Shown: positions 46,599 through 58,960 of the stretch, piece after piece
Layout of the letters: every line of letters starts with the position of its first letter
Position numbering within the stretch: the stretch's first letter is position 1
Assembly: GCA_018902385.1 (NCBI GenBank)
Contig: JABSSW010000036.1
Coordinates: forward strand, 310,001 to 374,000
Direction of reading: 5' to 3'
DNA length: 64,000 nucleotides
Origin: Physcia stellaris
Lineage: Eukaryota; Ascomycota; Lecanoromycetes; Caliciales; Physciaceae
Notes under the pieces: model-generated
Database searches by the model: none
The model's input: only the letters and a program-made list of their open reading frames with translations
What the model was told of the DNA's origin: nothing
Made by a program: the position numbers and the translations under genes

Positions 46599-47648
46599 TT
46601 AACGAGCAAGGTGCCCTAGAAGCATCTGCAAACGCCGTAGTGCAGGCCTTTCTATAGAGTCCCGTACGCCTGTGTTTTTCGGCTTCAACTCTCTTCGGGC
46701 TTCCTGTACCAAGGGCAGCATGTCTCCCCAAACTTCGTCATGGTAGCTGCTCAGAATATCAAGCCAAGGCCGGAGATCGATGTCCTGAGAATATTCATCT
46801 ATGTGAGGCATCAAAGCAGCCATCTTTTCGAAAGCAGCAGGAGTACCCCTCGAATTTGGTATCAATCGCAAGTCATTATCAACAATATCTGGATGTAGGT
46901 CTCCCTCAGGACGTCCTAGACTACGAGGCTGACGTAGACTTCGAACTTCAGCACTGCTGTCACAATCTAAAGGCACATTGTCAACACAGAAGCTCTGATC
47001 TGAAAGTAAGGCCACGACCTCGGCACCATCGAAGTTCTCTTGAGCTCCGCTTGGCCAGACAGGCGAGCCTGCCCATTCGCTCCGCGAAAGCCCTCCAGGC
47101 TTGGAAGAGGTTCGACCTTGATCGCAGTCTATGGTGCAATCACTCACAATCTGCTGGCAGGGAACTGGCCGAGGACTCTGTTGCTCCAACCCCATGTACT
47201 CATTAGCGTCCAGTTGATGAATACCTCTGGTATTTGTTGGCTCGTCAGCACGATCTATTAATGGTTCAGTGCGGCCAGCTAGAAAAGCATCAAGATCCAA
47301 CGTGTCAGTGATGGCACTATGTTGTGTATCAGTGCGAAGATTGTCCTTCAGTACTCCAAACGGACTTTGAGGCTGACGACTGGAAGTAGAGCTTGGGCGC
47401 GAGCAGGAAGCTTCAGTAGAGGACATAGAGCCTGCATAACTTGATGATGAGTCTCCTTTTTCTGCGACGGATGAGATCGAGGTTAGCGTATCTAGCGTTG
47501 CCCGAGAAGAAGGACGCAATACGGTGCTCTGGAACAATGCTCGTGCAGAGGCGCCTATCCTGTCAGGTAGAGAGTCTGTAGCTGGAGTGGCCTTCTCTGT
47601 GTCCTCCTTTAAATGATCTTGGGCCTTTGATGCAGCACGCTGGTCCAT
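46599..47648 (-). CDS. Conserved-looking fungal protein of unknown function, 349 aa
   Basis: Single exon from ATG 47648. Residues 1-270 are disordered and Ser/Thr/Asp-rich (SSRATLDTLTSISS, SSSSYAGSMSSTEAS). The C-terminal 75 residues are ordered: PHIDEYSQDIDLRPWLDILS, then YHDEVWGDMLPLVQEARREL, then RPALRRLQMLLGHL. This short helical block is what would be conserved. I cannot assign a family. Its stop lies 113 bp from the TPC1 stop, tail to tail. Confidence 0.6.
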   Translation of the reverse strand: MDQRAASKAQDHLKEDTEKATPATDSLPDRIGASARALFQSTVLRPSSRATLDTLTSISSVAEKGDSSSSYAGSMSSTEASCSRPSSTSSRQPQSPFGVLKDNLRTDTQHSAITDTLDLDAFLAGRTEPLIDRADEPTNTRGIHQLDANEYMGLEQQSPRPVPCQQIVSDCTIDCDQGRTSSKPGGLSRSEWAGSPVWPSGAQENFDGAEVVALLSDQSFCVDNVPLDCDSSAEVRSLRQPRSLGRPEGDLHPDIVDNDLRLIPNSRGTPAAFEKMAALMPHIDEYSQDIDLRPWLDILSSYHDEVWGDMLPLVQEARRELKPKNTGVRDSIERPALRRLQMLLGHLAR

Positions 47649-48463
47649 GGAGCTCGAATCGTGGAAAGGTGGAAAAGAGTAATAGAATATAAAGAGTACA
47701 GGGAAAAGACAAAGAGGGAGACTCGAAGTCTGCTTTTAGCAGGTCGTCCGAGGCTTTCCAAAGTCTCTGCTTCAAGGAGGAAATACACCCTGGAATATAT
47801 GACAGAAGAAAGTCTCCGATCAATATGCCTCAGTGCACGAGTACGTTGTATCTACCCAGACCGCTTGGGGCGTGCAGTATATGTAGGTCCTAGAAACGAG
47901 CGAATGTAAAATATGAAGGAAGCCAAGCCCATAATCACTATACATGAAAGGCCTTGTGCGCTGATGAAGCTATTGAGGAGGTTGCCTTAATGGAGATCAT
48001 CGAGGCTTCGGTGATGGGGTTGGTGACGCAGGGTGTGGGAGGAAGTGGCCCGAGTGCGGGAAGGACAAGGAAGTCGTCAAGCTTGGTGGGCCGCCTCGAT
48101 CTTTTGCAAGTGACATTCCATTGATACCCGACCTGGTACAACTAAAGCTACTTTGATCTCTCTCGCCAGCTCAGTGTTGTAGGCCTTGTGTCTGCATGTC
48201 CGAGCACTTCCAAATTCATCTCTCCAGCCATTCCGCCAAACACGAGGCACCCGCGCGACTGCACATCTGCCTTATCACGACCTCTTAGGTCGCGACCTCA
48301 CTCCCACTCCTCACCATAGAAGACATCCCTCTTCCTACGTACAGCCAGCTTCGAACGTCCTTCAGCCTTTGGCAAGACAGTGAGAATCACCTTAGAAACA
48401 CCCGGTCGTGGGGTGAGGGAAGCGCTGCGTTTAGCCTGCAGCTGCTGAGAGGTGTGAAAGAAC
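47649..48463. other. Divergent region upstream of CDC55
   Basis: No gene is called. A plus-strand frame at about 47962-48125 reads EEVALMEIIEASVMGLVTQG and may be a stray exon or noise; no start or splice partner was found. Confidence 0.35.
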
Positions 48464-50392
48464 ATGGTCGCAGTCGAGGAACCTAGTCCTCCAACATGGA
48501 AATTTACACAGTAAGTCAGCATTTGGTACTGTTCACCCAAGTGAATGATGGGTTGTCCCACTCTTCCATCACTTGTCCAAATCAATCTGGGGCCAGAACA
48601 ATCAACGGCTACCTCCATCTTCAGGTCAACATGGAGGAACTGAACATTAGCGATGCCTGGGAATCCGAGCTTGGACATTGGCTAAACGCGAAACTTAGAT
48701 GCTTTGGCGACAAAGGAGATGTGGAGGACATAACCGAAGGTCAGTTGAGCCGGCCGCCGAAATATAGATCCTTTCTTTTTGCTGAAATTCTACTATCGCT
48801 ACAGCCGACATCATATCAACTGTCGAGTTCGATCATACCGGCAACTATCTTGCAACAGGAGACAAAGGTGGTCGAGTGGTATTATTCGAGAGGAATGAAT
48901 CAGTGAGTTTATACACCCAGCCCACGGATCCCACCAAACCGTCTCAACCATGATGATCACAGAGGTGATACTGTATCGGCACAGGATCATCTAATCAGAA
49001 GTAGAAAAAAACTTGCGAGTACAAGTTCCACACGGAATTCCAGTCCCACGAACCAGAATTCGACTACCTTAAATCCCTAGAAATAGAAGAAAAGATCAAC
49101 AAGATCAAATGGTGCCGTAGACAAAATGCCTCACACTACCTACTATCTACTAATGACAAGACCATCAAATTGTGGAAGGTCTTCGAGAAGTCATTGAAGG
49201 TTGTAGCAGAGAACAACTTGTCGCATGATCTTACTCCTGGAGGTGCATTGGGTGGAGGGGGAGGGCCTCCACGACCGAACCCCAACCTTTCTTTCAATTC
49301 TGCTTCGACGCTGAAACTTCCTCGCATGACGCATCATGACACCGTTGTGGCTGCTGTACCTCGTCGAACCTATGCAAACGCGCACGCCTATCACATCAAC
49401 AGCATATCAGTCAATAGTGATGGAGAGACGTTTATTAGCAGTGATGACCTACGGATAAATTTATGGAACCTCAACATACAAGATCAAAGCTTCAATATCG
49501 TTGATATAAAGCCCGCGAATATGGAGGAGCTCACGGAAGTAATTACTGCTGCTGAATTCCACCCTCTTAGCTGCAATTGGTTCATGTATGCAAGTTCTAA
49601 GGGTACAATCAAGCTGGCAGACATGCGTGAAAGTGCTTTGTGTGATCAACATGCCAAGCGTAAGTGGTGGAGAGAAGACATGTGTGTATAGCGGTTCAGG
49701 CTGACTGCGTGTTCAGAGTTTGAGCAAGAAGAAGACCCTTCTTCAAGGTCCTTTTTCTCCGAAATAATCTCATCCATCTCAGATGTCAGGTTCTCGAGTG
49801 ACGGACGATACATTCTCTCCCGAGACTACCTTACTGTCAAGATATGGGATGTCAATATGGAGCGGAGCCCGGTGAAGACAATCCCCATCCACGAACACCT
49901 TCGACCTCGGTTATGCGATACATATGAGAATGATAGCATTTTTGACAAGTTTGAGGTCGTCTTCTCCGGTGACGCTAAAAACGTCATGACTGGCAGCTAC
50001 AACAACAACTTTATGATCTATCCTTCGGATCCGGAGAAAGAGATGGAAGTCGTTCTTCAAGCTGACAAATCAGCTTTCAAAGCGAAGAAGGTCGGCGTTC
50101 CTACACCCATCAATTCAGCGACCAGCCCTACCAATGGACCAGTGAGCAAGAAGGGTAATTCGAGGGCGGGTAGTCCAGCAGCGGGAGCTGCCGGTCAAGG
50201 TGGCAGGATGAGGAAAGAGACCGATGCGGATCAGATCGATTTTAACAAGAAGATTCTTCACATGAGCTGGCATCCTTTCGAAGATAGCATAGCGATTGCA
50301 GCGACGAACAATGTGAGCTTGCAGTCCCTTTGCATATTTGACCAACCTTGCTAACATACCATCGTTAGCTCTTTGTCTTTTCGGCACTGTAA
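48464..50392 (+). CDS. CDC55: PP2A regulatory subunit B (PR55/Cdc55), 486 aa
   Basis: WD40 propeller that directs protein phosphatase 2A to mitotic and morphogenetic substrates. Seven-exon equivalent structure: 48464-48510, 48699-48739, 48805-48902, 49005-49659, 49717-50312 and 50369-50392 (six exons). The short exons join to [20 protein letters not shown], then [20 protein letters not shown] and [17 protein letters not shown]. Diagnostic blocks are [60 protein letters not shown] and the last WD repeat [20 protein letters not shown], ending LFVFSAL. An inserted Gly/Ser linker (about 50100-50230) is common in filamentous fungi. The 188-bp first intron is the longest. Confidence 0.95.
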
Positions 50393-51249
50393 GCATAGCT
50401 TTTAATAGAGTCGCAAGATCAGGATCAAGGAGCAGCTAGTGATATCCTCTCCGTGCTGCCTGCACGTGGCGGCGTCCCCTTTTTGGATGTTCAGCTGAGA
50501 TTCACACAACAGACACGAGCAACCACAGGAGTAAGCAACGAACTGTACGTTTCAGCAAGCCGAGGCGGATAGTTTCGGTCCTCTGAGCAGATGGTGATGA
50601 AGGCATGGTTTGAACTGCAAGCGGATGTAGTCTATGCGTTCTCGTGTTGACGGTAGGCATTGCATGCACATGAAGGCGTTTGGGCGCCGCAAGTGGGTAG
50701 ACCGAACTATACCATAGATTCAATATCATCCTTACCTGCGACTAAGGAGCTCCCTATGGAAGCCAGTCACTGATACCATTGACTAAGGAAATGCTCTTTT
50801 CGTCTCTAACACATCTGCCCTAATATCTCCAACTGCTCTAGCTATTCCCTTCAGTTTCTGCTCTTTGCCAACTTCCAAGCAACACAATAGAATGATTAAT
50901 ACAATAATAGTTGTAATACTTACAGAGTAGACTTATCCATAGGGTAAGCTTTGCCTAGCCGCAGCGGGTTCATGCAGCCTTATGGCACTAGTGGGTAGGG
51001 GAGCGGATGATCTTCAGGGACTCTGCTATCTGCGTGGCGCCTTCCAGACCGCATCAACCGACATCCATTCGCTGTCCTGGGACCTTTCGAGCATGAACTT
51101 TGCTTGACAAGAGCTTTCCTGTTATTATTCTAAGTCGGTCCATGCATAAGTAAAGCCGACCAAGAGCTCTTCAGAATCGTCCTCTAGCCGGTGCATGTAT
51201 TCACATTCCTGCTAGCAGCATTAGTGGCCTCATTTGGCACTGATCGCTG
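50393..51249. other. Intergenic, nothing recognised
   Basis: Short overlapping frames only. Expected to contain the CDC55 3' UTR and the transporter promoter. Confidence 0.4.
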
Positions 51250-52996
51250 ATGTCAAGTCCACAACCTAACAGGCCTCTCAGTCGGCGGAAATCAAACGCA
51301 CGTAGTGAAGATTCGATACAATACAAGGTTCACGATGTTCAAGAGCCCAATGGACATCCGAGGCACCTAGAAGCCCGCAAGGCGCAAGGCGTAAAGATGG
51401 TCCACTGGAGTCTCCCTGCAATTCTAAGCTGGGGAGCAGTTACGGGCTTGATATTTGGTGGATGTTGCTCCAATGTTCGTCATCCTGATGACCTTGTTAG
51501 GATGGCATGCCTGATAGGAATACTATAGGTCTTCACGCTAGAGACAATAGTGAAGTCAGTCTGTGGGTAGTACTTTGCTGCTTAGCTGTTGCTGACTTAT
51601 TCGATTTAGAGAAGAACCTGATAGTGGTCCGTATTTTAACCCCTTAATACCTTTTCTTAATACTAGGCGCTAAGGTTGTGTCCTCCTAGGTCTCCTCATT
51701 ACATTCGCCCAATTCCTGCTAACAGCCCTCTTTACCTGGCCTTCGCATTTCTCGATTTCTCACCCGCCCTTCTTCCTCAAACCGCGAGCGATACCCATAA
51801 GAAGATGGATTCCCAGTATCGTTCTCTTCTTCGCCATCAACACGGCTAACAACTTCGCATTTGGGTACAACATATCAGTGCCTGTTCACATCATCCTGCG
51901 TAGTGGGGGAAGCGTCATGACCTTGATTGTTGGCTATATTTGGGGAAGAAGATACACCCGCATGGAGGTCCTCAGTGTGAGCATGCTTACCATTGGTGTC
52001 ATACTGGCTGCTATGGCCGACGCTCAGTCAAAGGTAATCCTCGCTCGTCCCAAGAATGATTCATCCTTCCCCTATACCAAGGCGACTCGGCGACTTGCCT
52101 GTTCCCGCTTCGGGAAAGATACCGCACCATTCATCATGAATCAAAAACCACGAATTAACAATGTTCCTTTTCTCCAGGGCAAAACCTCCACCTCCACCTC
52201 AAATTCGACCCCCCTGACCGGCCTCCTAATCCTCTTCGTCGCCCAACTCCTTTCCGCAATAATGGGTCTCTACGTCCAAGCCACCTACGCAACCTACGGC
52301 TCGCACTGGCACGAAAACCTCTTCTACAGCCACTTCCTCGCCCTACCGCTCTTCCTTCCCTTCCGCGCCTCGCTGCTCGCCAAATTCCACCACCTTACCG
52401 CCTCCCCCGCATTTTCTTTCTCTCCTACCACTTTCACCAACGGCACCTCGATCCCCGCGCTACCAGTCCCGGTACCCGTTCCCACGACTCTGGTAGCGAG
52501 CCTCCAAAACGTCCAGATCCCAACTCATATCCTTTCCCTAATCCTCAACGCTTTGACGCAGTATATTTGCATCCGCGGAGTCAATCTTCTCGCAGCGCAG
52601 ACCTCGGCATTAGGCGTGACGGTAGTGCTGAATCTGAGGAAGTTGGTCAGTCTGTTCATTAGCATCTGGGTGTTTGGAAATAAGCTGCCGCCAGGGGTTG
52701 TGGTGGGTGCGGCGGTCGTGTTTGGGAGTGTGGGGCTTTGGGGGTGGGAGGGGCAGAGGAAGGGGAGGAGGGAGAGGGAGAGGGTGGAAGCGGAGCAGAG
52801 GGGAGAGAAGGAGAAGGGGAGAGAGAGGGATGGGAAGGGGGCTGATGGGGGTCGGACGAGCGGTTATAAAGGCATGCGAGAATGGGCGATGATGATTGGT
52901 ATAAAGCATGATTATCTAGTCAATGTAGCGTTACGCCGTTTGGATCAATTTATTGGACATTCAGGATTAATGGTAATTCTCGTCGATTCTGATTGA
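51250..52996 (+). CDS. YEA4: UDP-GlcNAc/UDP-sugar transporter (YEA4/SLC35B4 type), 476 aa
   Basis: ER/Golgi nucleotide-sugar antiporter of the UAA family. Exons 51250-51474, 51529-51554, 51610-51626 (17 bp), 51690-52033 and 52178-52996. Splices give GLIFGGCCSNVFTLETIVK, EEPDSGLLITFAQF and MADAQSKGKTST. About ten hydrophobic segments are present. Family blocks are NISVPVHIILRSGGSVMTLI, GYIWGRRYTRMEVLSV, GLYVQATYATYGSHWHENLF and the C-terminal TSALGVTVVLNLRKLVSLFI. The 144-bp intron 52034-52177 is a multiple of three and open, so its retention would insert 48 polar residues. The first intron uses donor GTTCGT. The cytosolic tail is Arg/Glu/Gly-rich and comes from a strongly GA-rich stretch. Confidence 0.9.
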
Positions 52997-53266
52997 TGAG
53001 TGTCTCTCCATACTATGCATGGTGGAGAGGACACCACGAACACCGAGTAGAGCTAGGATATACACAATGACTTCTCAATCGGGATATTGAGCAAGGGCCC
53101 AAGCCCAAGAACAGTCTAAAACAAGCGGAGACCCAACCACTCAGAGCCAAGAAGACTTTTCTTGACTCTCTATACCTTGTCAAGAGGCATCCTCACTTCT
53201 TTCTCTGCCCCCCCAAAACACCTATCATACACCCCCACGCCTCTCCCTTCTCGCCTGCTTCAGTTA

Positions 53267-55869
53267 CTACAGCACCTCCCCCACAATCCGACTAGCCTCC
53301 CTGTACGTCCCCAACAGCTTCTCACACTTCTCCCTCTCCTTCTTGATCCCATCGTCCTCATACAGCAAGTCCCCAAACAGCTCCTCCTTGTACAGCTCAC
53401 TAACCAGTCGATTCTGCACCGCATCTTTACTGTGGTTGACGAGGAGGTGCATGATCGCTTTGGGGACGGTATCGGCGATGGTTTCGCGCACGATGTTGAA
53501 ATAGGAGGATATGAGACGGCGAATCAGATCCGTTTCGAGGGCTTCACGCTCTGTGAGCTCAGAGAGAGCGTGCGAGTCGGGGTGGGGGTAATCGGAGGGT
53601 GGTGGGGGCTATTAGGGGATGTTAGCTGCCTTCTACCTAGTGTGATAGGCTCAAGGACGTGGCTTACGTATTGTGAATCGTAGTCGTAATCCCCCTTCCC
53701 GTAATCGTCCGAGGTGTATGATGGGGCTATCGGCGATGCTCGCTCCACTATTCGGTTGTCCCCTCGCCGTATGCTCTGGCTGAAGCTCGGTTCTTGGTGC
53801 GTGCTAACATGGCGGTTGCCCATTGCTGAGGATGCTGTGTTGCCTAGCGAGTTCGACGTGCCTGCTGAAGGTAATCCGCCCTCCTTGCCAAAGAAATAGT
53901 TCAGGAATGAGTCTCTAGTGCTACCGGCACCAGCTCCTGCGAATCGTGTTGGAGAGCCAGCTCTTGTTCCGTTCATCGTCGCGGTAATGCCATGACCATT
54001 CTCAGCATGCCGACCCACGGCTGGCGACATGCTCCTCGATGCTTTCGAGGGATGTCCGCGAACGGTGAGGTTCTGGGTAGTCTTGGCATCTTCTTGTTCC
54101 TCTTCCTCTTCAGGCGTTGCGGTACCATTGACTCCAAGCTCCTTCATGCGCCGACGATCTCGCTTCTTCTTTTCTTCAGCAAGTGCCGCTTTCTTTTGGC
54201 TCTCTTGCTTGTCTTGAATGACGGACGACATGGCAGCTGCGGCACCAAGGAAGTTCGGATGGTTTGTGTTAACGTAAGCGCGTTGGATAGAGATTAGAGA
54301 TTCGACATAGTTTGATGCAGGACCTAACCGTTCGCGGAGGAGATCAGAGACAACTTCGATGAGTTTAGCTTGTAAGCGAGGGAATCGGGAGAGTTCCGTT
54401 GAGCCACAGGTGTGGCAGATTTTGATGAGCTCTTCGTAGACTAGCTCGACGCAGCGCTGGCTAGGAATTTCGAGCAATTTAATCTGGGGTTTGACGAGGA
54501 GGTCGAAAGCGAGTTCGGGGACGAAAAGACTGGGTCGAGGACCTGTGGAGTTGCGGATTGCGGTACGAATGTCGAGGACGGAAAGGTTCTGAGTGGGATC
54601 GATGGTTTCTAGTGAATTTCCATACACGGAATTGAAAATGTAATATATCCTTGCGCCACCACAAAGCTCCTTCGTAGATATCTCCATGGATGTACCATCA
54701 ATAGACGAGATGAAGGATGAAGCAAACCGGGTCATGAGCTGTAATATGAGGGAGCCACGATGTTCCTTTCCACTGAATTGCATATTGCCGTAACTAGCAA
54801 GTTCTTGCTGAGTCTGCCCCATCAATGTATTCAGTCGCGCCTTGATGTCGGGTAGCCGATCACGGATGTGCGCCATCAACGTCGTGTTCAAGCTCTTTGC
54901 CAAAACCTGCGTCCCGCATCGCATTGTCATATTTCGATACGCAGGATGATGTCTGAAGAATTCCGCCTCGGACTTGAGGGCCTCTGCTAGCGATTTATTC
55001 CCCTGTATGTCTTGCTGTGATCGATTGACAACACCAATGAACCCAAGCTTGAGTGGGTAAACTCGACCGGAGAGTATATCAAGCGCATTCGTACCATGAT
55101 CCATAAGGTCGATCTTGGTTAGGACCCCTATTGTCCGTCGTCCCATAGGGTCCACATGTCTGGCAAGCTTCAAAGCTTCGGAATTGACTATGTCGACGTT
55201 TGCCGGGGACACGGCAAGTATTATGCTGTTTGGCTTTGCGATGTACTCCGTTATCAGGTTCCTGGTCTGCTTCTCGATGTCCGACGGCTGATCACCAATA
55301 GGGACTTTCGTTAAACCGGGAAGATCGACCAAAGTCAAGCTGAGAACGTGCGGCGAGTAGATCTTGAGATTTATAGGCTGCCTATTGATACCCTTATTAC
55401 TTCCAGCTATCCTTGCTGTCTCATTCTCTATCTCCCTTTTCACTTCTCCAAAATCGCGGAATTTCTGTGATCCGAGATGATGAAATTCGGCCCATTCCGA
55501 TTGCCCCTCTACACTTGCGGCAGTATGTGGAATATGTACCTCGTCACCTTCGGGCCTGTCATCTCGCTCGCTGGGAACGTTGATGAGCTGGAGAATCAGT
55601 GGTCGTCGTGTGACGATGCCGCTCCCTCTGGGCAGGAAATCGCGGCCAACGATGTTCTCGAGTACGGAGGATTTGCCGGAAGACTGGGACCCGACCACGA
55701 CCTATGTCACTATCAGTTGCGGGATCTCCAGTGGATTCTCGTGTATGCACAAGAGTCAATGGCAACGCACGATCTGCGGAAGATCCAAGGAATCGTTTCC
55801 TATTGTGTTGAAAACGAGGTCTTGCAGTTTATTGACGATCCCCAATAGGTCATCGCCAAGAGAGGCCAT
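53267..55869 (-). CDS. DNM1: Dynamin-related GTPase Dnm1 (mitochondrial fission), 824 aa
   Basis: Self-assembling GTPase that severs mitochondria and peroxisomes. Exons 55869-55771, 55701-53668 and 53608-53267, phase 0. The N-terminus MASLGDDLLGIVNKLQD plus FNTIGNDSLDLPQI matches Dnm1 rather than Vps1. G1 is GSQSSGKSS, G3 DLPGL, G4 TKIDLMD. The middle domain includes SKELCGGARIYYIF-like STKELCGGARIYYIFNSVYG. A variable insert B (about residues 560-700) carries SLNYFFGKE-like SFLNYFFGKEGG, a Dnm1 trait. The GED is in exon 3: ETDLIRRLISSYFNIVRETI and AIMHLLVNHSKDAVQNRLV. The variable insert is longer than in yeast (757 aa total there). Confidence 0.93.
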
Positions 55870-57201
55870 GTTGTATTTCTTGATCAAGAAGAATGTTGAG
55901 CTGTAAAAGGCGTTTTGAGAGTCAAGCTCCGCGTCACGCGGGCTTTCAATGTTTCGTTGCCTATCCTCCGAAGATGCGAAAGAGGGTGCAGCTTATGGGT
56001 CACTGTCTGAATATTTCATTCAATCTTATAGTCTCTTCGAGATGTATTCGGGTGCCTATCAACGGTTCAAGGTTTGCGTGAAAGCTTCCGAAGCGGATTC
56101 AATGTCGGTGTTTATTTAGAGTTCCGCCAGCAGGTTTCTCACTCATCGGATGCCAAGCGCCAAGAGCATGTGATGCAGTATTTTCGAATTTGCATCCAGT
56201 CTAAAATCTCTTCATCAAATAGTGGGTAAGCACAAAATGTCAGCCCAAATCATTCACGTTAACGTAATCCACCTGTGGCACTATCACGATCTATGGACTA
56301 CCGAGGCGGAAACTATCAAAGTTGCTTCCCCAGGCTCCCCAGATCTTGCTGCCTGCCAGTAACTCTCATGGCAACGGACGGACAATCAGTAATGTGGTCC
56401 GTTCGCGATGAGCTGCTCAACCAATACAATAGGCTTGTATTCTAAGAGCTACGAAATCCCCAGCAGGAACACTTTAATCATGTTGGCTTGATGATGTCCT
56501 TTGGATGCGATATTGCCCAAGGTTTGCCTCACCACAGCATCTTTCGGAATACGTATAGCCTACCTCTTTCCTATTATCTTCATCCATCTTTTTCTGCTTT
56601 ATCTCAAAATACCGGAAAGGTGTCCCTCTTCTGTGTCCGTTACTGCTTTTAGAAACGTAGTTTCAGAGCTCGACACGAACCCTTCATGGCTCAAGGCACA
56701 TTTGTGGTCGACCGTAAAACACAAAATTATTTACCAATTCTCTCATCATCAGTATATCAGTATCAGTTAAAAGCCTTTTCAGGGAGTGCCCAAGTGGAAT
56801 CACCAGCCCAGCTTTGCTGGATGCTCTATGTGCAAAAACCACAAGCCAACACTTCTTGAGCACCCTTTGCTGGTAACCGGGCATTCGGTTTTTTTTTTAC
56901 CGAGACAGCCTTTCCTTGCCCGCTTCAGGTAATCGAGAAATTCAAGTCTCGAGCTCCAATACTCAGGACCGCCTCAATTGCCTCGTTAGGTACTGTTCAG
57001 GTCCTGGACCAGAAACTTCACGTGACCGGTCGGCAATGACGTCTCATCCCTGTCACTGAAATGCGGGGGAGCTTCCGTATTTCTTCCGAGCAAAACAGAC
57101 CAAAGCTCACAGATCCCCAAAGGCTTCCATTGATCAAAACCATCTGAAGAAGCGATCGCAGCGTTCAATTGATATTTCACATACCAACCGCAGCTTCCAA
57201 G
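55870..57201. other. 1.3-kb intergenic region
   Basis: No convincing gene; a run of T lies near 56890. Divergent promoters of DNM1 (-) and the PEBP gene (+) must lie within. Confidence 0.4.
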
Positions 57202-58151
57202 ATGCATTTGCCTAATGTAATTGTCTTGTTTCTTGCGTGCCTCAGCTTTGCAGCAGCAGCTCCGTTTTGGGCCTTCTTCGAACAAATTCCATTGACCGCG
57301 TATCTACCAGCAACGATAAGCAGCACGATTAAATCTGCGTATGAAGCATCTCTAATCCGTTGGATGTGTGCAATTGACTGACGTGCCCTTTCTAGTCTCA
57401 AGAAAGCAGATATTATTCCTGATGGTGAGACGTCTCCTCGTCAAATCGTTAGAGCCAGCGATCGTCATTCCAGATACTAAGTCTTGGTGTATAGTATTAA
57501 GTAAAGACTTCAAGCCAAGCCTTTCACTAATTCTGTCATACCCATCCCATCACGATCATGTCTTCCTTGGCAACGTGCTTCCAACATCCAACGTTACAAG
57601 TAAACCAGTCTTCGAAATCCACACCATAAGCCCGAACCCAACTCCCACCCAGAAGAACACAACCTACACTCTCGTCCTTAGCGACCCCGATGCCACGAGC
57701 CGTGCCGAGCCCGTCAAGGCACAGATGTGCCACTGGATCGTCTCGGGCTTGAAGCTGCAGCCAACGGATAATTCCGACACTTTTACACTGGGTACGACTG
57801 AGGCCAGCAAGGAACAGAGTGGAGGTTTGACAGAACTAATGAGTTATATCCCACCCACACCACCGCCAAAGACAGGATATCACCGTTACGTGTTCGTGCT
57901 CTTAGCGCCAGAGGACCCAAAGGACGGCGGGAAAAAGCTTGACAAGCCGAAGGATAGGCCTCATTGGGGTTATGGGAAGGTAGGCGCTGGAGTAAAGGAA
58001 TGGGCCAAGGATAATGGTTTGGTTGCTGTTGGTGAGTGCCGTCCAGATGCCGTGGATTTGGAGTGTGGTAGGCGTTGAGATTCCTACACGCCTTTTACTG
58101 ATCACATGTGTAGGAGCGAATTTCTTCTACTCTCAGAACGACGAGCAGTAA
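57202..58151 (+). CDS. Secreted phosphatidylethanolamine-binding protein (PEBP/TFS1-like), 242 aa
   Basis: Relative of the carboxypeptidase Y inhibitor Tfs1 and mammalian RKIP. Exons 57202-57338, 57396-57424 (29 bp), 57507-58031 and 58114-58151. Splices give TIKSALKKADIIPDDFKPSL and VAVGANFFYSQNDEQ. A hydrophobic N-terminus ending SFAAAA (residues about 1-20) looks like a signal peptide, which the classical cytosolic Tfs1 lacks. The anion-binding site is visible: VLSDPDATSR, the CHWIVSG motif, and GYHRYVFVLL. The C-terminal helix is WAKDNGLVAV plus the last exon. Secretion or vacuolar delivery is inferred. Confidence 0.88.
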
Positions 58152-58960
58152 TCTGCCGACTTTTGCCAAAGGAGCTAGCAAGACTCCACGGAGAAATTCG
58201 AGGTCCACGTTTGTAAGATGGCGGGAGCAGATGTTGGGTATCAGGGTTGAACAATGATGACTATGCTGCTGCACCGAGATGACTTATTCAGCGCTTGTAT
58301 ATTCCGAAAAGTAGAAGGGAAGTGTAGTACGATCGGTCTTTTTTCTTTCTTTTTCCATTATCCCCTTTCCTGCGCGTTTTAAAAAAAAAAGAAATATAAT
58401 CAAAACTGTGCATTCGTAAGGCAATGCTCGATTCTACATTCTCTCTCTAGTCTCATCCTCCAGACATGTGTGCCATTATTGAAATCCATGTTCATGAGCA
58501 ACATCGAAGCTTTCCGTGTGGATAAGGCAATCGACGAAGATTTGAGGATGATAGTGACCCACGCTAAGAAAAAAATTATCCCTAGATACTAGAGTCTATG
58601 CCTCTCACTACTTGTACTAAGCTAGACCGTGTTTACTATCAAGCTATTTTGACTTTGGTACCCTACAGTAGAAACGGACGTGTCTCATAACATGATATCT
58701 TGGGCAGGCCGGGCAAATGCTGAGTCTCGATTGGGTATTACGCATCGACACACAAAGGATGCGAAGGTTGTGGGGGAATAAATCGAACAGATCCCTCAAG
58801 CAAAGAGATCTCCTGCTCTTCTTTCAGCCATAATGGCTACTAGATTGCTATTCTCTGTGTTCACTCGGAATGCCAGCTAAGGTATTTACATGCGGACAGC
58901 TTCAAAGACATTGAGAATCTGCTTATGCTTCTTACAATTTGTCTGGTGCTGGCTTGCCAT
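58152..58960. other. Convergent 3' intergenic region
   Basis: Between the stops of the PEBP and ABP1 genes. Contains a short poly-A tract near 58381 and nothing gene-like. Confidence 0.45.

Noticed and set aside
53524-55698. Assignment of the dynamin as Vps1
   Set aside because: The N-terminal exon and the FLNYFFGKE insert fit Dnm1 better than Vps1.
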